Assembly: GCA_029339505.1 (NCBI GenBank) | Contig: JAQISU010000115.1 | Coordinates: 12,158,501 to 12,222,500, forward strand | DNA from: Unio delphinus | Lineage: Eukaryota > Mollusca > Bivalvia > Unionida > Unionidae | Reading direction: 5' to 3' | Length of the DNA stretch: 64,000 nucleotides | Part shown: positions 52,733 through 62,425 of the stretch, piece after piece | Numbering within the stretch: the first letter of the stretch is position 1 | How the letters are laid out: each line of letters opens with the position of its first letter | Translations under genes and position numbers: made by a program | Notes under the pieces: model-generated | Told to the model about the DNA's origin: nothing | The model's input: only the letters and a program-made list of their open reading frames with translations | The model's database searches: none

Positions 52733-53182
52733 TCATCGACGTGGTTTTTTAAAGCCGCTTCCTGCTATCATATTTGCAATATTGCTTTGGTCGGGGGTTA
52801 TCAACGACGCTAGTTTTTCATCTACTGCGTTATTTATAATTTTACTAACACTCGCAGGCATTTCCGCTGTAGACAGTAACGGTTTCTTTGAAAATCCTTT
52901 GGATTTCCCCCGTGATTTCACTAGCGATGTTATTTTATTCTTCGCGGCTGAAAACGCTTTTCCGGCAAGATCTCCAACAGCACTAATACCCTTATCACGA
53001 ATAACATCAATTGCTTTCATTGATAATTGTTTAGCTAACGGCATCACTTTTGGAGCTATTCTTGCAAATAACCCAGCAATGGTATTACCTAAACCATCAC
53101 CATAGTATGCTCTATAAACTGGAAACCGTGAATTAACTACATAGACGGGGGTTGGTTTATCATGATTGTAGTGTATGATCAT
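52733..53182 (-). CDS. Small minor capsid protein, pVI/pX-like (149 aa)
   Basis: Homologue of 22431-22913 with the YYGDGLGNTIAGLFARIAP start, basic helix and VSKIINNAVDEKLASL helix. The C-terminus is shorter (GFKKPRR) because the element 1 palindrome is absent. Open and probably functional by sequence. Confidence 0.7.
   Translation of the reverse strand: MIIHYNHDKPTPVYVVNSRFPVYRAYYGDGLGNTIAGLFARIAPKVMPLAKQLSMKAIDVIRDKGISAVGDLAGKAFSAAKNKITSLVKSRGKSKGFSKKPLLSTAEMPASVSKIINNAVDEKLASLITPDQSNIANMIAGSGFKKPRR
52890..52908. repeat. Palindromic micro-repeat in the minor capsid gene
   Basis: GAAAATCC-TTT-GGATTTCC, orthologous to 22624-22642. Confidence 0.8.
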
Positions 53183-53235
53183 TATTTGAAATCAGAAACA
53201 ATTTTCCAATTGTAAAACAATTTGTCAATTTGAAT

Positions 53236-54234
53236 TCAATCACTATGATAATCCTCCACTAACTCGCCAATGAAATCTCGATATGTGCTGATATCTATGA
53301 TACCGCCTTGAAATAATCGTCTACAGATATCAGCTGCTTCATTAATTTTTTCCGGTGAGTTATTTCCAGCTCGGAAACCTCCTACAAGAACTTCTAATCG
53401 TGATATATCACTGAGAACACTACCAGGACATACCCCACTTGGATTTTCACTGGAATCTTGCAATCCACTTCCGCTAAAACCAGTTGCTTCATCCAGTTCT
53501 TCTAAATCGGTTTCTTGTAAATAATCAAGATCATCATCATCTCGATCAGGTGGTAGTTGTGGTAGTTTTTTAGGTGAAAAAGATACTTTCTTTGCAGGTT
53601 GCTGTCGCTTTCTTTGCAATTTTTGCGGTTTTTGTTGTTGTTTTAACTCTTCGTATTTTTAATACACTGCGCCCACCGCATTGATATATCCAATGTATGA
53701 TGCATTATCGGTATCAATTTGACTTTTTTTAGTTTTGATTTTGTAGAATATATCAGCCCAATGAGTTATATTTCTAACAAACTTGTGATGTTCTGGTTTC
53801 AACATATTTTTCCTGTTTTCATAAGTCATAACAACAAGCGTAGGAATTTCTGCTAGTTTAGTCTCATCAATTGCTGCTAACCATTCCTCGTTGAATCTCA
53901 CGCTTAAATCATCTACTGTTCTTTTTGATTTAGGTGTTTTAGATTCCATTTTTTGTACAGCCTGTTTTGTTTGTTCAGTTTTCGCTGCTATTTTTTCAAG
54001 TTCACCGATAACAAATTTCCCCGTCTCGGGAACATCTCCCAGTATAGCACGCTCTACCCCTTTCGTTGCTGTGGTTACTGGTTTAAACAATTCTTCAGAC
54101 CCCACAGCAAAATCCGTTTGTAAACTCTGTCGTTGTTGCAGTTTATTTCTTACAGAATCTCGAATTGATATAAATCTCTTGATTGCATCTAGTCGTTCAC
54201 GAGCCAATCTAGTTGTTAATGCTTCATTGACCAT
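53236..54234 (-). pseudogene. Conserved Maverick structural protein, continuous form with one stop
   Basis: One frame from the ATG at 54234 (MVNEALTTR) to 53236, equivalent to the two overlapping genes 23496-24020 and 22951-23502 of element 1. The only break is TAA at about 53659-53661, after SYIGYINAVGAVY. The C-terminal module (LSDISRLEVLVGGFRAGNNS to ICRRLFQGGIIDISTYRDFI) is well kept. The Gln/Lys linker has gained an acidic DRDDDDLDYLQETDLEELDE tract. It shows that the ancestral gene was a single unit of about 333 codons. Confidence 0.7.
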
Positions 54235-54815
54235 TATTTGAAATCGTAACAATTTTTCAATTGTAAAACAAGACCTAACAGACGAAAACACTTCGACACG
54301 TCGGATGATTTTTAACACGATCATGGAAGTCTTATTTTGTTGTTTTAATGGCTCTATCATCGATGAGGGAATTGTATATAAAATAATTAATATCACACTT
54401 CCCTCACTTTTGTTACATGTCAGACACGTCGGATGATTTTTAACACCATCATGGAAGCATTTTAACAGCTCTATCATTGATGGCGAAAGTGTGGAAATTG
54501 TATATAAAATAAATAATACCACACTTGCGCCATTCTATTTTTGATCAATCGGAATCATCATATCGACTAAACCATCCATTAACGGCCTATCGATTTTTTA
54601 TTCAGTGTGAAATATTTTTTATTCAGTGTGAAATATTTTTATTTTTATTCAGTGTGAAATATTTTTTATTCACTGATTTTGTTGTTTTCAATCAAAAAAT
54701 GCTAAAAAAAATGAAAATCTCTCTGAGGGTCGGTCACAATAAAAAAATGACAAAATCTCTTTGAGGGTCGGTCACGGTCAAAAAATGACAAAATCTCTTT
54801 GAGGGTCGGTCACGG
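54235..54815. promoter_or_regulatory. Element 2 control region with three repeat families
   Basis: No gene. The first family is two copies (about 54295-54400 and 54424-54530) of a unit starting CACGTCGGATGATTTTTAAC and ending at TTGTATATAAAATAA, each with a TATA-like box. The second is ATTCAGTGTGAAATATTTTT repeated three to four times (54600-54670). The third is AAATCTCTTTGAGGGTCGGT repeated three times (54715-54810). None resembles the control region of element 1, and it lies on the other side of the small helical gene. Confidence 0.7.
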
Positions 54816-55172
54816 TCAAAATCGTTCATTTTCTTGAATTAACGCTCTTATGTTTCTAACTTTAGAATTGACATCCTTTTTCAATTCGTATTCCCTACCT
54901 AATTCTTTTCGTATTCCCTCCACGATAGTATATAACGGGACAAACTCACTTACGTCACTGGAAAATGAAAGAGAGTCTCGAATAGAATTCTGAATTTTTT
55001 TTATTAGCGCATATTTCTTGGGCAGCATATATTTGTTAGTGTTAACTCCGTATTCTATGTCTTGAAAATCTGAAATGATTTGATCAGGATTTAAACCATC
55101 TGATAGTTTGATATCCTGACTTTTCAATTTTGAAATTTCATCAATAATGCTATTCATTTTTTCATAATTCAT
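54816..55172 (-). CDS. Small helical protein of unknown function (118 aa)
   Basis: Homologue of 24226-24534 with a start at MNYEKMN and a C-terminal extension of about 17 residues (VRNIRALIQENERF). Helical, no recognised family. It lies 43 bases downstream of the NUMOD/HNH gene, suggesting shared transcription here. Confidence 0.65.
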   Translation of the reverse strand: MNYEKMNSIIDEISKLKSQDIKLSDGLNPDQIISDFQDIEYGVNTNKYMLPKKYALIKKIQNSIRDSLSFSSDVSEFVPLYTIVEGIRKELGREYELKKDVNSKVRNIRALIQENERF

Positions 55173-55215
55173 ACTCTATAACAATTATATATTTCTAAAT
55201 GAAAAATATGACGCA

Positions 55216-55707
55216 TCAGACATAACTAAATTTAATTTTCTGTCCGGTCTCTTTTGAAATCGCCGTATTGGTTATTCCCTCTGCAACATATCGTACTGAG
55301 GCTCTACAAATATCAAAGTACCCACTGGCTTCATATATCGATTGAAATATTTTTTCTTGGTTAGTTGTTGTATTCAAAGATTTTACGGGTTTCGCTTTTT
55401 TTGAGCAAGTACCAGTCTTTCCCCGTTTCAAATTCTCACTCTGTGTAACAACTTCTAGATTTGATAAAGAATTATTATTTGGATTAGAATCCTTATGATC
55501 GATAACAAAACCATCCTTGATCAATCCATAGAAACACTCATACACGAAACGATGATTGTGATATTTTTTCTTTCCAGCACCAAACATCAAATACCCTTGA
55601 TTAGTCACAAAACCGACCGGTTTCTTCAGTCTACGGTTTCTTACAATACCATCACTGGATGCTTCATAATTTGTAATCACAGGGTGTGGTCTGAATTCTT
55701 GGTTCAT
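55216..55707 (-). CDS. NUMOD4/HNH/NUMOD1-type endonuclease (163 aa)
   Basis: Homologue of 25514-26011: HPVITNYEASSDGIVRNRRL, then NHRFVYECFYGLIKDGFVID with HKDSNPNNNSLSNLE, and PVKSLNTTTNQEKIFQSIYE. Key HNH residues are kept and the frame is intact, although neighbouring genes have decayed. Confidence 0.85.
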   Translation of the reverse strand: MNQEFRPHPVITNYEASSDGIVRNRRLKKPVGFVTNQGYLMFGAGKKKYHNHRFVYECFYGLIKDGFVIDHKDSNPNNNSLSNLEVVTQSENLKRGKTGTCSKKAKPVKSLNTTTNQEKIFQSIYEASGYFDICRASVRYVAEGITNTAISKETGQKIKFSYV

Positions 55708-55719
55708 TTATATACTATA

Positions 55720-56058
55720 CTATTGTTTGTCTAATTCATTGTTTGGTCTAATTATTACATCTTTGGAGAATCTTTCGATGTAGTCTTGGGGAGTTCTTAT
55801 GACTTTGTCGCTGACAGAGTCGATTTTAGAATTTTTGATTCTTTTGTCATAATAACGCTTCAATTCCCTGTATCGTTTACCACCACAACTCAAACACAAC
55901 TGCGATTTCCCCCTAACCCCAACCCCACATCGTATGCAAGGTAACGGACCAAGGCTTCCACGACGAAAGCTTTGCATATGATACCCACAGAATTTCTTTC
56001 TGCATGATTTGTTACACGGAGTCGTTGATCCAATCATGAGCCATTTGCAGTGATTCAT
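55720..56058 (-). CDS. Cys-rich zinc-binding protein (112 aa)
   Basis: Start set at 56058 (MNHCKWLMIGSTTPC), as in element 1; an upstream in-frame ATG at 56076 is not conserved. Same Cys/His pattern (C...CNKSCRKKFCGYH; CIRC...CLSC), basic stretch KRYRELKRYYDKR, and acidic-basic tail. Likely nucleic-acid binding. Confidence 0.7.
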   Translation of the reverse strand: MNHCKWLMIGSTTPCNKSCRKKFCGYHMQSFRRGSLGPLPCIRCGVGVRGKSQLCLSCGGKRYRELKRYYDKRIKNSKIDSVSDKVIRTPQDYIERFSKDVIIRPNNELDKQ

Positions 56059-56100
56059 TATACATAAATCTTTCATTTAAATGCTTGTTTTAATTATAGT
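56059..56100. promoter_or_regulatory. Divergent promoter, zinc protein/polymerase
   Basis: ATTTAAATGCTTGTTTTAAT, one base different from element 1, at the same distance from both start codons. Confidence 0.6.
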
Positions 56101-56162
56101 ATGAAGAAGTTTGAGAGATTATCGAAAATTAAGCCTTGGAAAAATGCTCAATTCAATCCTGA

Positions 56163-56610
56163 TAAGGAGTTTAAGAGATTATTAAAAATTAGTCCTAGAT
56201 TTAATCTCGATAAACCAAAAAAACGTCTAGTGGACGGTAACATGAAGGAGTTTAAGAGATTATTGAAAATTAGTCCTAGATTTAATCTCGATAAACCAAA
56301 AAAACGTCTAGTGGACGGTAACATGAAGGAGTTTAAGAGATTATTGAAAATTAGTCCTAGATTTAATCTCGATAAACCAAAAAAACGTCTAGTGGACGGT
56401 AACATGAAGGAGTTTAAGAGATTATTAAAAATTTGTCCTAGATTTAATCTCGATAAACCAAAAAAACGTCTAGTGGACGGTAACATGAAGGAGTTTAAGA
56501 GATTATTAAAAATTAGTCCTAGATTTAATCTCGATAAACCAAAAAACGTCTAGTGGACGGTAACGATAAACCAAAAAAACGTCTAGTGGACGGTAACATG
56601 AAGGAGTTTA
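56163..56610 (+). repeat. 81-base tandem coding repeats in the polymerase N-terminus
   Basis: About five near-identical 81-base units (27 codons: FKRLLKISPRFNLDKPKKRL followed by VDGNMKE). The copies differ by very few bases, so the array expanded recently. Element 1 has only diverged KEFKRLSKI units (26423-26700). Confidence 0.9.
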
Positions 56611-56935
56611 AGAGATTATCGAAAATTAAACCCTGGAAAAATGCTAAATTCAATCTCGATAAAGAGTTCAAAAGATTATCGAAAATTAAACCCTGGAAAA
56701 ATGTTAATTTCAATCTCGATAGAGTCTCTGATACATCAAAACGTCTAATCGGTGATAGAACTATACTGGGTAAAATCAGGGAGTGTTTTAATGAATTCTA
56801 CCAAGACGGTGCAGCACATTGTTGGTCGACATTTCGAATTATTGATGTCGGTGTCAATGTACCCATCATCGATGCTACTATGAATGATGAAAGAGCAGCT
56901 GAGGTGATTTCACACCTTGGTGGGCCAAGGGCCTG

Positions 56936-56973
56936 GAAATCCAAAGGATTTTCATGGAAAATCAAAGATTTTC
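56936..56973. repeat. Two palindromic micro-repeats inserted in the polymerase gene
   Basis: GAAATCC-AAA-GGATTTTC (56936-56953), then GAAAATC-AAA-GATTTTC (56957-56973). They lie in an insertion of roughly 65 bases absent from element 1, between SHLG and the FFRIKFII segment. Confidence 0.8.
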
Positions 56974-59900
56974 AACAAGTAATTCTCAACAGAAGTATTT
57001 TTTCAGAATAAAATTCATTATCGAAGTCGAAGACAAATGGATTATCAGGGATAAATTTGAACCAATCCTCAAGAATAAAAAAACAATCACGCTGAGTAGA
57101 GATTCCAAACCAGGAATTCTAACTGGAATCGACAAACCATACTACGAGAGATCTTATCCTGTAACAGCAGTTGTTTATGGAATATACTTGCTAAATGATA
57201 AACCCAATATTGCAAAACTAGCTCCTATGAAATATTCCAGTTCACTGAATTGTGTAGCAACACGGGTAATGGAACACTTCACAGATGCATCCCGAGGAAA
57301 TAAACTAACTGATCTGCGACGTAGGAAAATAACCGAATGGGAACTGACAGTGAAACAGCACGGTGCAAAGATTTCTGATATAGCCAAATTAGAATCATCA
57401 TTAAAATTCCCGATATCAGTAACGACAATAACCGGAGAAGTATTATACGAACCGAAATATCAATCGCGAGGAGCTCCAATTGAAATTATTGATCATAACG
57501 AACACGCGTGGACACCTGCAGTAACGATATTTCCACGAGATAGAACCGTGAGATATATCCCCAAGGAGTTCGTCGGGGATGTTTTTTATAATGAGAAATT
57601 ATTCGATGCTATTCACACGCTGTGTAAGGATGATCCTGTGTCAGTGTGGTTACTTAGAAGTGATGAAGATCCCGAAATAGGATTCGATCAATTTGTAAGA
57701 CCAAATGGTGAATTATATCGCGTTGAAGAGTTAGATACTAGAATGAGAAAAATTGCAAATGATTTTTCACCGGAGAGTTTCCATGAAAAACTACTCACGG
57801 ATAGTTTTACTATTCCATCAGTGGTAGCTCACTTTGCAAGAGAGAAAAACTCATGGCGTCCAACACGAAGTGATTTTCTCGAGGACGTTAAATTGAGTTG
57901 CGTCGAATTCGGTCATGGAGGACTGTGGAATACAAAATACTCACGTGATGGTATGATTTCAATTGATATAACCGCGTGTTATCCTGGAAGTTTTCTCGGG
58001 TATGGGGAATGCTCTGAGTATTTTAAACGATTTGGACACCCCACGCATGAAATGACTCGTGTTGCGATTAATGGTCCATTCCCTGATTTTGATTTAACTG
58101 GATTCGCTCGTGTGATATCGTTCGAATTAGCTACAGGGTTACATCCGTGTAGTTATCTTTGGCTTGGTAGACACCTATCTGAAAAGTCCTGGATGCCAAT
58201 AGTGTTATTGAGATATATGATCGATTGTGGTATGCTAATATCGTTAATTGTCAGTGAAGCGATTATATCTTATCGAGCTCAGAAAGAAGTTTGGCTACCA
58301 CAACCCGATTTAGATAGAATAATTAGCGAACAGCGAAAACAATTTCCTGATTTCAATGAAGAACAAATCATGAATTTGTCTAAGGATTTATTTGAAATTA
58401 AAAAAGAACAAGCAAAAGATTTTGGACGAAGAATAATCGGTAAATTTACCCAGGGTGGAAGATACGACAATGCAAAATACTCTTCGCGGTTGATCATAGA
58501 CGTCGCTGAATACGATTTTATTGTAACGGATTTAACAAAACAGGGAAAACTTGTATCCCGTACGGATGCTTTTCTATCCAATGGTGAGAAATTAGGTACG
58601 GTTGTTACCTACTGTAATGGATATAATCCCCAGTACACACATTTGAGACGTTCTATGCAAGCCTATGCTTCTATTAATCTATTTTCGATGATAAATAGAT
58701 TTCCTAATACCGCGGCTAGAGTAGCCACTGATTCGATGTATACACACAGTAAACACAAATCAGCTGTAGCGGCTTTCACAGATCCCGAGGAAAATTGGGG
58801 GCGTTCGCGATTTAAAAAGGAAACACTATATGAGTATTGTGAATCCGCAGACGTTGCCATGGATGATAAATATCTTTGTTGTAACCGTATTGAAATTCAA
58901 TCAGAATTTTCTAATGCACCACCGGTATCTGATCCAATATGTAGATACAAGACAGTTTATTTAAACGGTTGTGGTGGGTCAGGAAAGACAACTCGTGCAA
59001 TCGAATTATTTCGTCGGTCAAACATGATTGTCCTAACACCAACTCACAGACTCGCCAGAGAGATGAAACAACGAGGGGTAAATGCCTGTACTTATCACAG
59101 CTTCTTTCGATGGAAGGGTGACAAATGGACTCCTGAGCGTATGGGCGATAAATTCATTCCTGAAATCATAATCTGGGATGAAATATGCACAGTGTCATTA
59201 GATGTATTACAAACATTTCTCGAGTGGTTGTTAAACAAAAACGCAAAAGTCGTCATGTGCGGTGATCACGGCCAACCACCACCATTTGTCGGCGCATCCC
59301 CACATGAGTGGCTAAAGGGTTTTGTAGACTATTATGAAGAAATTAACACTGATTATAGATCAATTGATGAACGATTACGAGAATTCAAAGCGCTAATTAG
59401 ATTACAACCGGATAAAATCCAATGTGAAATAGCGCGTGAAGTGATTTCAGAGACTCCCATGAATGATTTTTGGGAAACATGGAGACCAAACGATTTGATA
59501 ATTGCAAGTAGAAAGATAGTCAGAGACACACTTCAGATGAAGTTATCTGAATTGCATAAAGAAAAATTTGCCGTACTTCCAGTACCTCTTTGTTATAGGC
59601 CATCGGATACACGAAAACAGAACATTGAAGCTGATATTCCAGGACAGCGTGAAAAACAAATTCTCGTATTAAATGATATTGTGCTGGTTAATATCAGCGT
59701 CGTTGAAGATGCATTGCGTGCTAATAAATCCCCGTGGACGCTAGGATACGCAGCAAAAATACATTCTTCACAGGGATTAACTATATCGGATACAATTGTT
59801 TCGATGGTAGATAATCGCATCGAATGGTCAAATTTAGTCTATCTTGCAGTATCCAGAGTACGAAAAATAAATCAGCTTCGAAGAATTGTCATGACAGACG

Positions 59901-60194
59901 ATGATAATGACACAACAATGGATGATATTGATGTTAAAATTATTGATAAAAAAACTCTCCGGTTACAAACAACAAGACAAAAAAAACAACGAGAATTTGA
60001 CATTGATGCTGGATTAATAATCACTTTGAAGAAACAACAGAATAATCACTGCGCAAGTTGCAATTGTATAATGCGTTGGCAGTATTCGGATAAAGATCCT
60101 CGTCAATTTATCGTAGACAGAAAAAATAACAGTCTCGGTCATGTCAGAAACAATGTGATGTTGACTTGTCTTGAGTGCAATAGACGCAACGGCG

Positions 60195-61157
60195 CTAGTT
60201 AAGACCCTGTGGTGGTAATTGAGTATCGTCAGGAATCACTTGGAGTTGTTCGCGTGTAAAACCCCGCTTAGGGGCAGTTGAATCCAATTTATAGATTGGA
60301 AGTCTACCAGTTGATCGTGTTATAGTAGATATCTTGTGTGTAGTAACACTCCAAATAGGATCAGTAGCCCTTTTTGTGCCACCTTCCAACTCTCCTGGTT
60401 CGTATAAATACCTATCAGTGACATTACTACCCAGAATTGGTTCTTTGAAATCTTTTTGTGAAATCCCTTGAATTTCCATTTTAGGTATAGACGCTTTCTT
60501 AATCGCGTTGATAGGTTTCATTTTGATTGTTCTAGTAATCTCATTATTCAGTGCGGTAATCACCGCTAGTTACCTTTTGACCCATTCACGGGATCTTTTA
60601 TCCTGAATAAACTCCTTCGCATATTGATATCCAAATAACCGCTCAGCAAGAGTCCGATTAAATCGTTCTACAATTGCCTGATCGCGATGTAACGCAGTAT
60701 GCCCTCGTCGTATGGTGACATTATGATGTTTCATCGCTGATAAAACAGCGCCTTGAAATTCCTTGCCAGGATCAACCTGCAATAGATTTGGCCAGCGCAG
60801 ATGACCCTTTCGGTAAATCCTTTCAAATGCAGAAGCGACTTCAGTTGATGATTTTGTTTTCAGCGGCTCTGCTTCTTTGTATCGACTCGCAACATCAACT
60901 ACGGTTAACGCGTATTTGTAACCACGATCATGTGGCAAATATAATATATCAGCCTGATGAACTTCATTAGGGACAGTCACATCAAAATGCGAGTAATTAA
61001 TTTGTTTAGGCGCTGGTAGATAAATTTGCCATATAGCTTGTTTGGATAACCAATTAGCCGCAGTGGGTTTTTTCACTTTTGCGGCGCTAGCGAGTTTATT
61101 GATTGCAGCGTTACCCCGCCAGTATCCTTTTGGAGAATAATAAATAGATTCCATGTT
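60195..61157 (-). pseudogene. DDE integrase with one in-frame stop
   Basis: Homologue of 30144-31088, starting MESIYYSPKGYWRG at 61157. The catalytic Asp (HQADILY), Asp (LLQVDPGKEF) and Glu (AIVERFNRTL) are kept. TAA at about 60570, after SREWVKR, separates the last 120 codons, which stay in the same frame. The core would still be made but without the C-terminal DNA-binding region. About five extra residues (KMEIQGIS) come from a palindrome at 60460-60476. Confidence 0.9.
60460..60476. repeat. Palindromic micro-repeat in the integrase gene
   Basis: GAAATCC-CTT-GAATTTC, one arm mismatch. In frame, and absent from element 1 integrase at the same point. Confidence 0.65.
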
Positions 61158-61161
61158 GTTA

Positions 61162-61521
61162 TTAATTACCGGCACCTAACATCAATTTGCTTTTCATAGA
61201 CGATTTTATTAACCATGAAGCTAATTTTTCTTTGAAGGATTTATCAGGAATAGCATTTAACGCATGAATTAATTTTACATCTGCTAGATGCCTGTGTTGC
61301 AAATTGCTGCTCTTATATGCAACATCATGAGCGTGACACGCCTTATCAATGGCGTTTATCGGTTCTTCACCACGTCGAGGTTGGTTTTGATCATCAAGTC
61401 TGATATATAATCGTGTTCCGGGGCCACAGTAGCTATACCCTGGAAGGTGTTTTTCTCCTGGATACTTTGCCCATGGGGCTCCAGGGAGCTTTGCCAATTT
61501 GGATGCGATATCACCTCCTCG
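61162..61521 (-). CDS. Parvovirus-type phospholipase A2 domain, reached by -1 shift
   Basis: Same frame relation as in element 1: LPGYSYCGPGTRLYIRL (calcium loop) and DKACHAHDVAY (His-Asp pair), ending LMLGAGN. The PLA2 frame is closed upstream by a TAA overlapping the A run, and no ATG precedes the active site, so it can only be made by slippage from the zinc-ribbon frame or from a non-AUG start (a TTG lies at 61497). Confidence 0.8.
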   Translation of the reverse strand, partial: RGGDIASKLAKLPGAPWAKYPGEKHLPGYSYCGPGTRLYIRLDDQNQPRRGEEPINAIDKACHAHDVAYKSSNLQHRHLADVKLIHALNAIPDKSFKEKLASWLIKSSMKSKLMLGAGN

Positions 61522-61706
61522 TTTTTTTTAAAATCATCAGCAATTTTTAGAAAATCGCCTGCAGATCTCATAGACACAAATCTAAATTTCTTTGTACCAC
61601 ATTGTACGCATTTACCAGAAAGCGCTGATCGGTTATTTTTAGTTGTAATCGTCGTCAAGTCATCTGTGCCAGTACGCGTTTTACACTTCACACAATATAG
61701 ATCCAT
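61356..61706 (-). CDS. Small zinc-ribbon protein (DUF5679-like), 0-frame (116 aa)
   Basis: MDLYCVKCKTRT and GKCVQCGTKKFRF as in element 1, with a longer linker (SAGDFLKIADDF) before the A run. The 0-frame stays open for 55 codons across the PLA2 sequence; that tail is an overlap artefact, not a conserved domain. Confidence 0.75.
   Translation of the reverse strand: MDLYCVKCKTRTGTDDLTTITTKNNRSALSGKCVQCGTKKFRFVSMRSAGDFLKIADDFKKNEEVISHPNWQSSLEPHGQSIQEKNTFQGIATVAPEHDYISDLMIKTNLDVVKNR
61521..61527 (-). promoter_or_regulatory. Candidate -1 frameshift slippery site A_AAA_AAC
   Basis: Same heptamer and phase as 31452-31458, in an A8 run. Downstream on the message a stem-loop can form (GCCC-CAT-GGGC inside CTCC...GGAG), but about 35 bases away, further than usual stimulators. 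Confidence 0.6.
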
Positions 61707-61723
61707 AATTTATGTATAGAGAT
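61707..61723. promoter_or_regulatory. 17-base divergent start region, zinc ribbon/ATPase
   Basis: Same spacing as 31608-31624 if the ATPase starts at 61724; contains TTTATGTATAGA. Confidence 0.5.
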
Positions 61724-62386
61724 ATGGATATAATTGATTTTTCAGCGACTAAAGCAAGAGAACCGGTTAAGCATCATGCAGCACTACCAAACTCTATCCG
61801 GATGATTATAATCGGGCCATATGGATCCGGCAAGACGCAATTGTTACTTAATTTAATAATGAGATGGATGAAGTGGGATAAGTTGTATTTAATTGCCCCT
61901 AGCGTAGATGATCAACGATGCTATGAAGTGTTAAAAGATTTTAATGAAAACGCTTTAGAAATTAAAGGTGAGAACGTCGTTGATTTTATAACTGATATTG
62001 ACGAGGCGCCATCCGTGGATGACCTCGATGGAAGTATCAACAATTTAGTCGTATACGACGATGTGATGTTAGATAAACAAAAAAATCCTGCTAGAATATT
62101 TTCCCGAGGCAGGCATAAAAGCACGGACGTGATATATGTCACTCAACGATACACACAGATTCCAAAAGTGATCAGAGATAACTGCAATTTATTGTGTGTA
62201 TTTAACGGAGTTGATACTCATACTCTTAGAAATATTTGGCAGACATGGTGCTGCGGTGATATGGATCATAATCAATTTAGAAATTTCTTTAGTAACGCTC
62301 AGTCAACCCCGTACGGATTTGTAACAATAAATTTGCATGACCCTCGGACACGATATCGTATCGGACTCGATCAAATATTCGGTTGA
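61724..62386 (+). CDS. A32/FtsK-like genome packaging ATPase (220 aa)
   Basis: Start at 61724 (MDIIDFSATK), aligning with element 1; the ATG at 61712 adds four unconserved residues. Walker A GPYGSGKT, Walker B NLVVYDDV, and VIYVTQRYTQIPKVIRDN. Fully open and the same length as in element 1. Confidence 0.9.
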   Translation: MDIIDFSATKAREPVKHHAALPNSIRMIIIGPYGSGKTQLLLNLIMRWMKWDKLYLIAPSVDDQRCYEVLKDFNENALEIKGENVVDFITDIDEAPSVDDLDGSINNLVVYDDVMLDKQKNPARIFSRGRHKSTDVIYVTQRYTQIPKVIRDNCNLLCVFNGVDTHTLRNIWQTWCCGDMDHNQFRNFFSNAQSTPYGFVTINLHDPRTRYRIGLDQIFG

Positions 62387-62425
62387 AATCATTTATTGTT
62401 TTTGTTAACCAGAACTGAAAGTTCT

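Larger units (their letters stand above)
56101..60202 (+). pseudogene. PolB-like polymerase - SF1 helicase - HNH fusion, N-terminal frame breaks
   Basis: Homologue of 26423-30151. The frame from 56101 stops at 56553, where an A run in the repeat zone is one base short. The second part runs to 57011; after an insertion at about 56923-56990 containing two palindromes the frame changes. From about 56990 to 60202 it is open for over 1,070 codons. The polymerase (SIDITACYP, KFTQGGRYD, VATDSMY), helicase (GCGGSGKTT, WDEI, GDHGQPPPF, HSSQGLT) and HNH (CASC...LECNRR) motifs are all intact. An internal start could still give a nearly complete enzyme without the repeat region. Confidence 0.85.

Noticed and set aside
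56148..56486. 112-residue minus-strand frame with perfect repeats
   Set aside because: Antisense shadow of the 81-base coding repeats of the polymerase gene.
61550..61600. Stem-loop stimulator immediately after the slippery site
   Set aside because: The only clear stem-loop lies about 35 bases downstream and is not well kept in element 1, so I do not claim a stimulatory structure.
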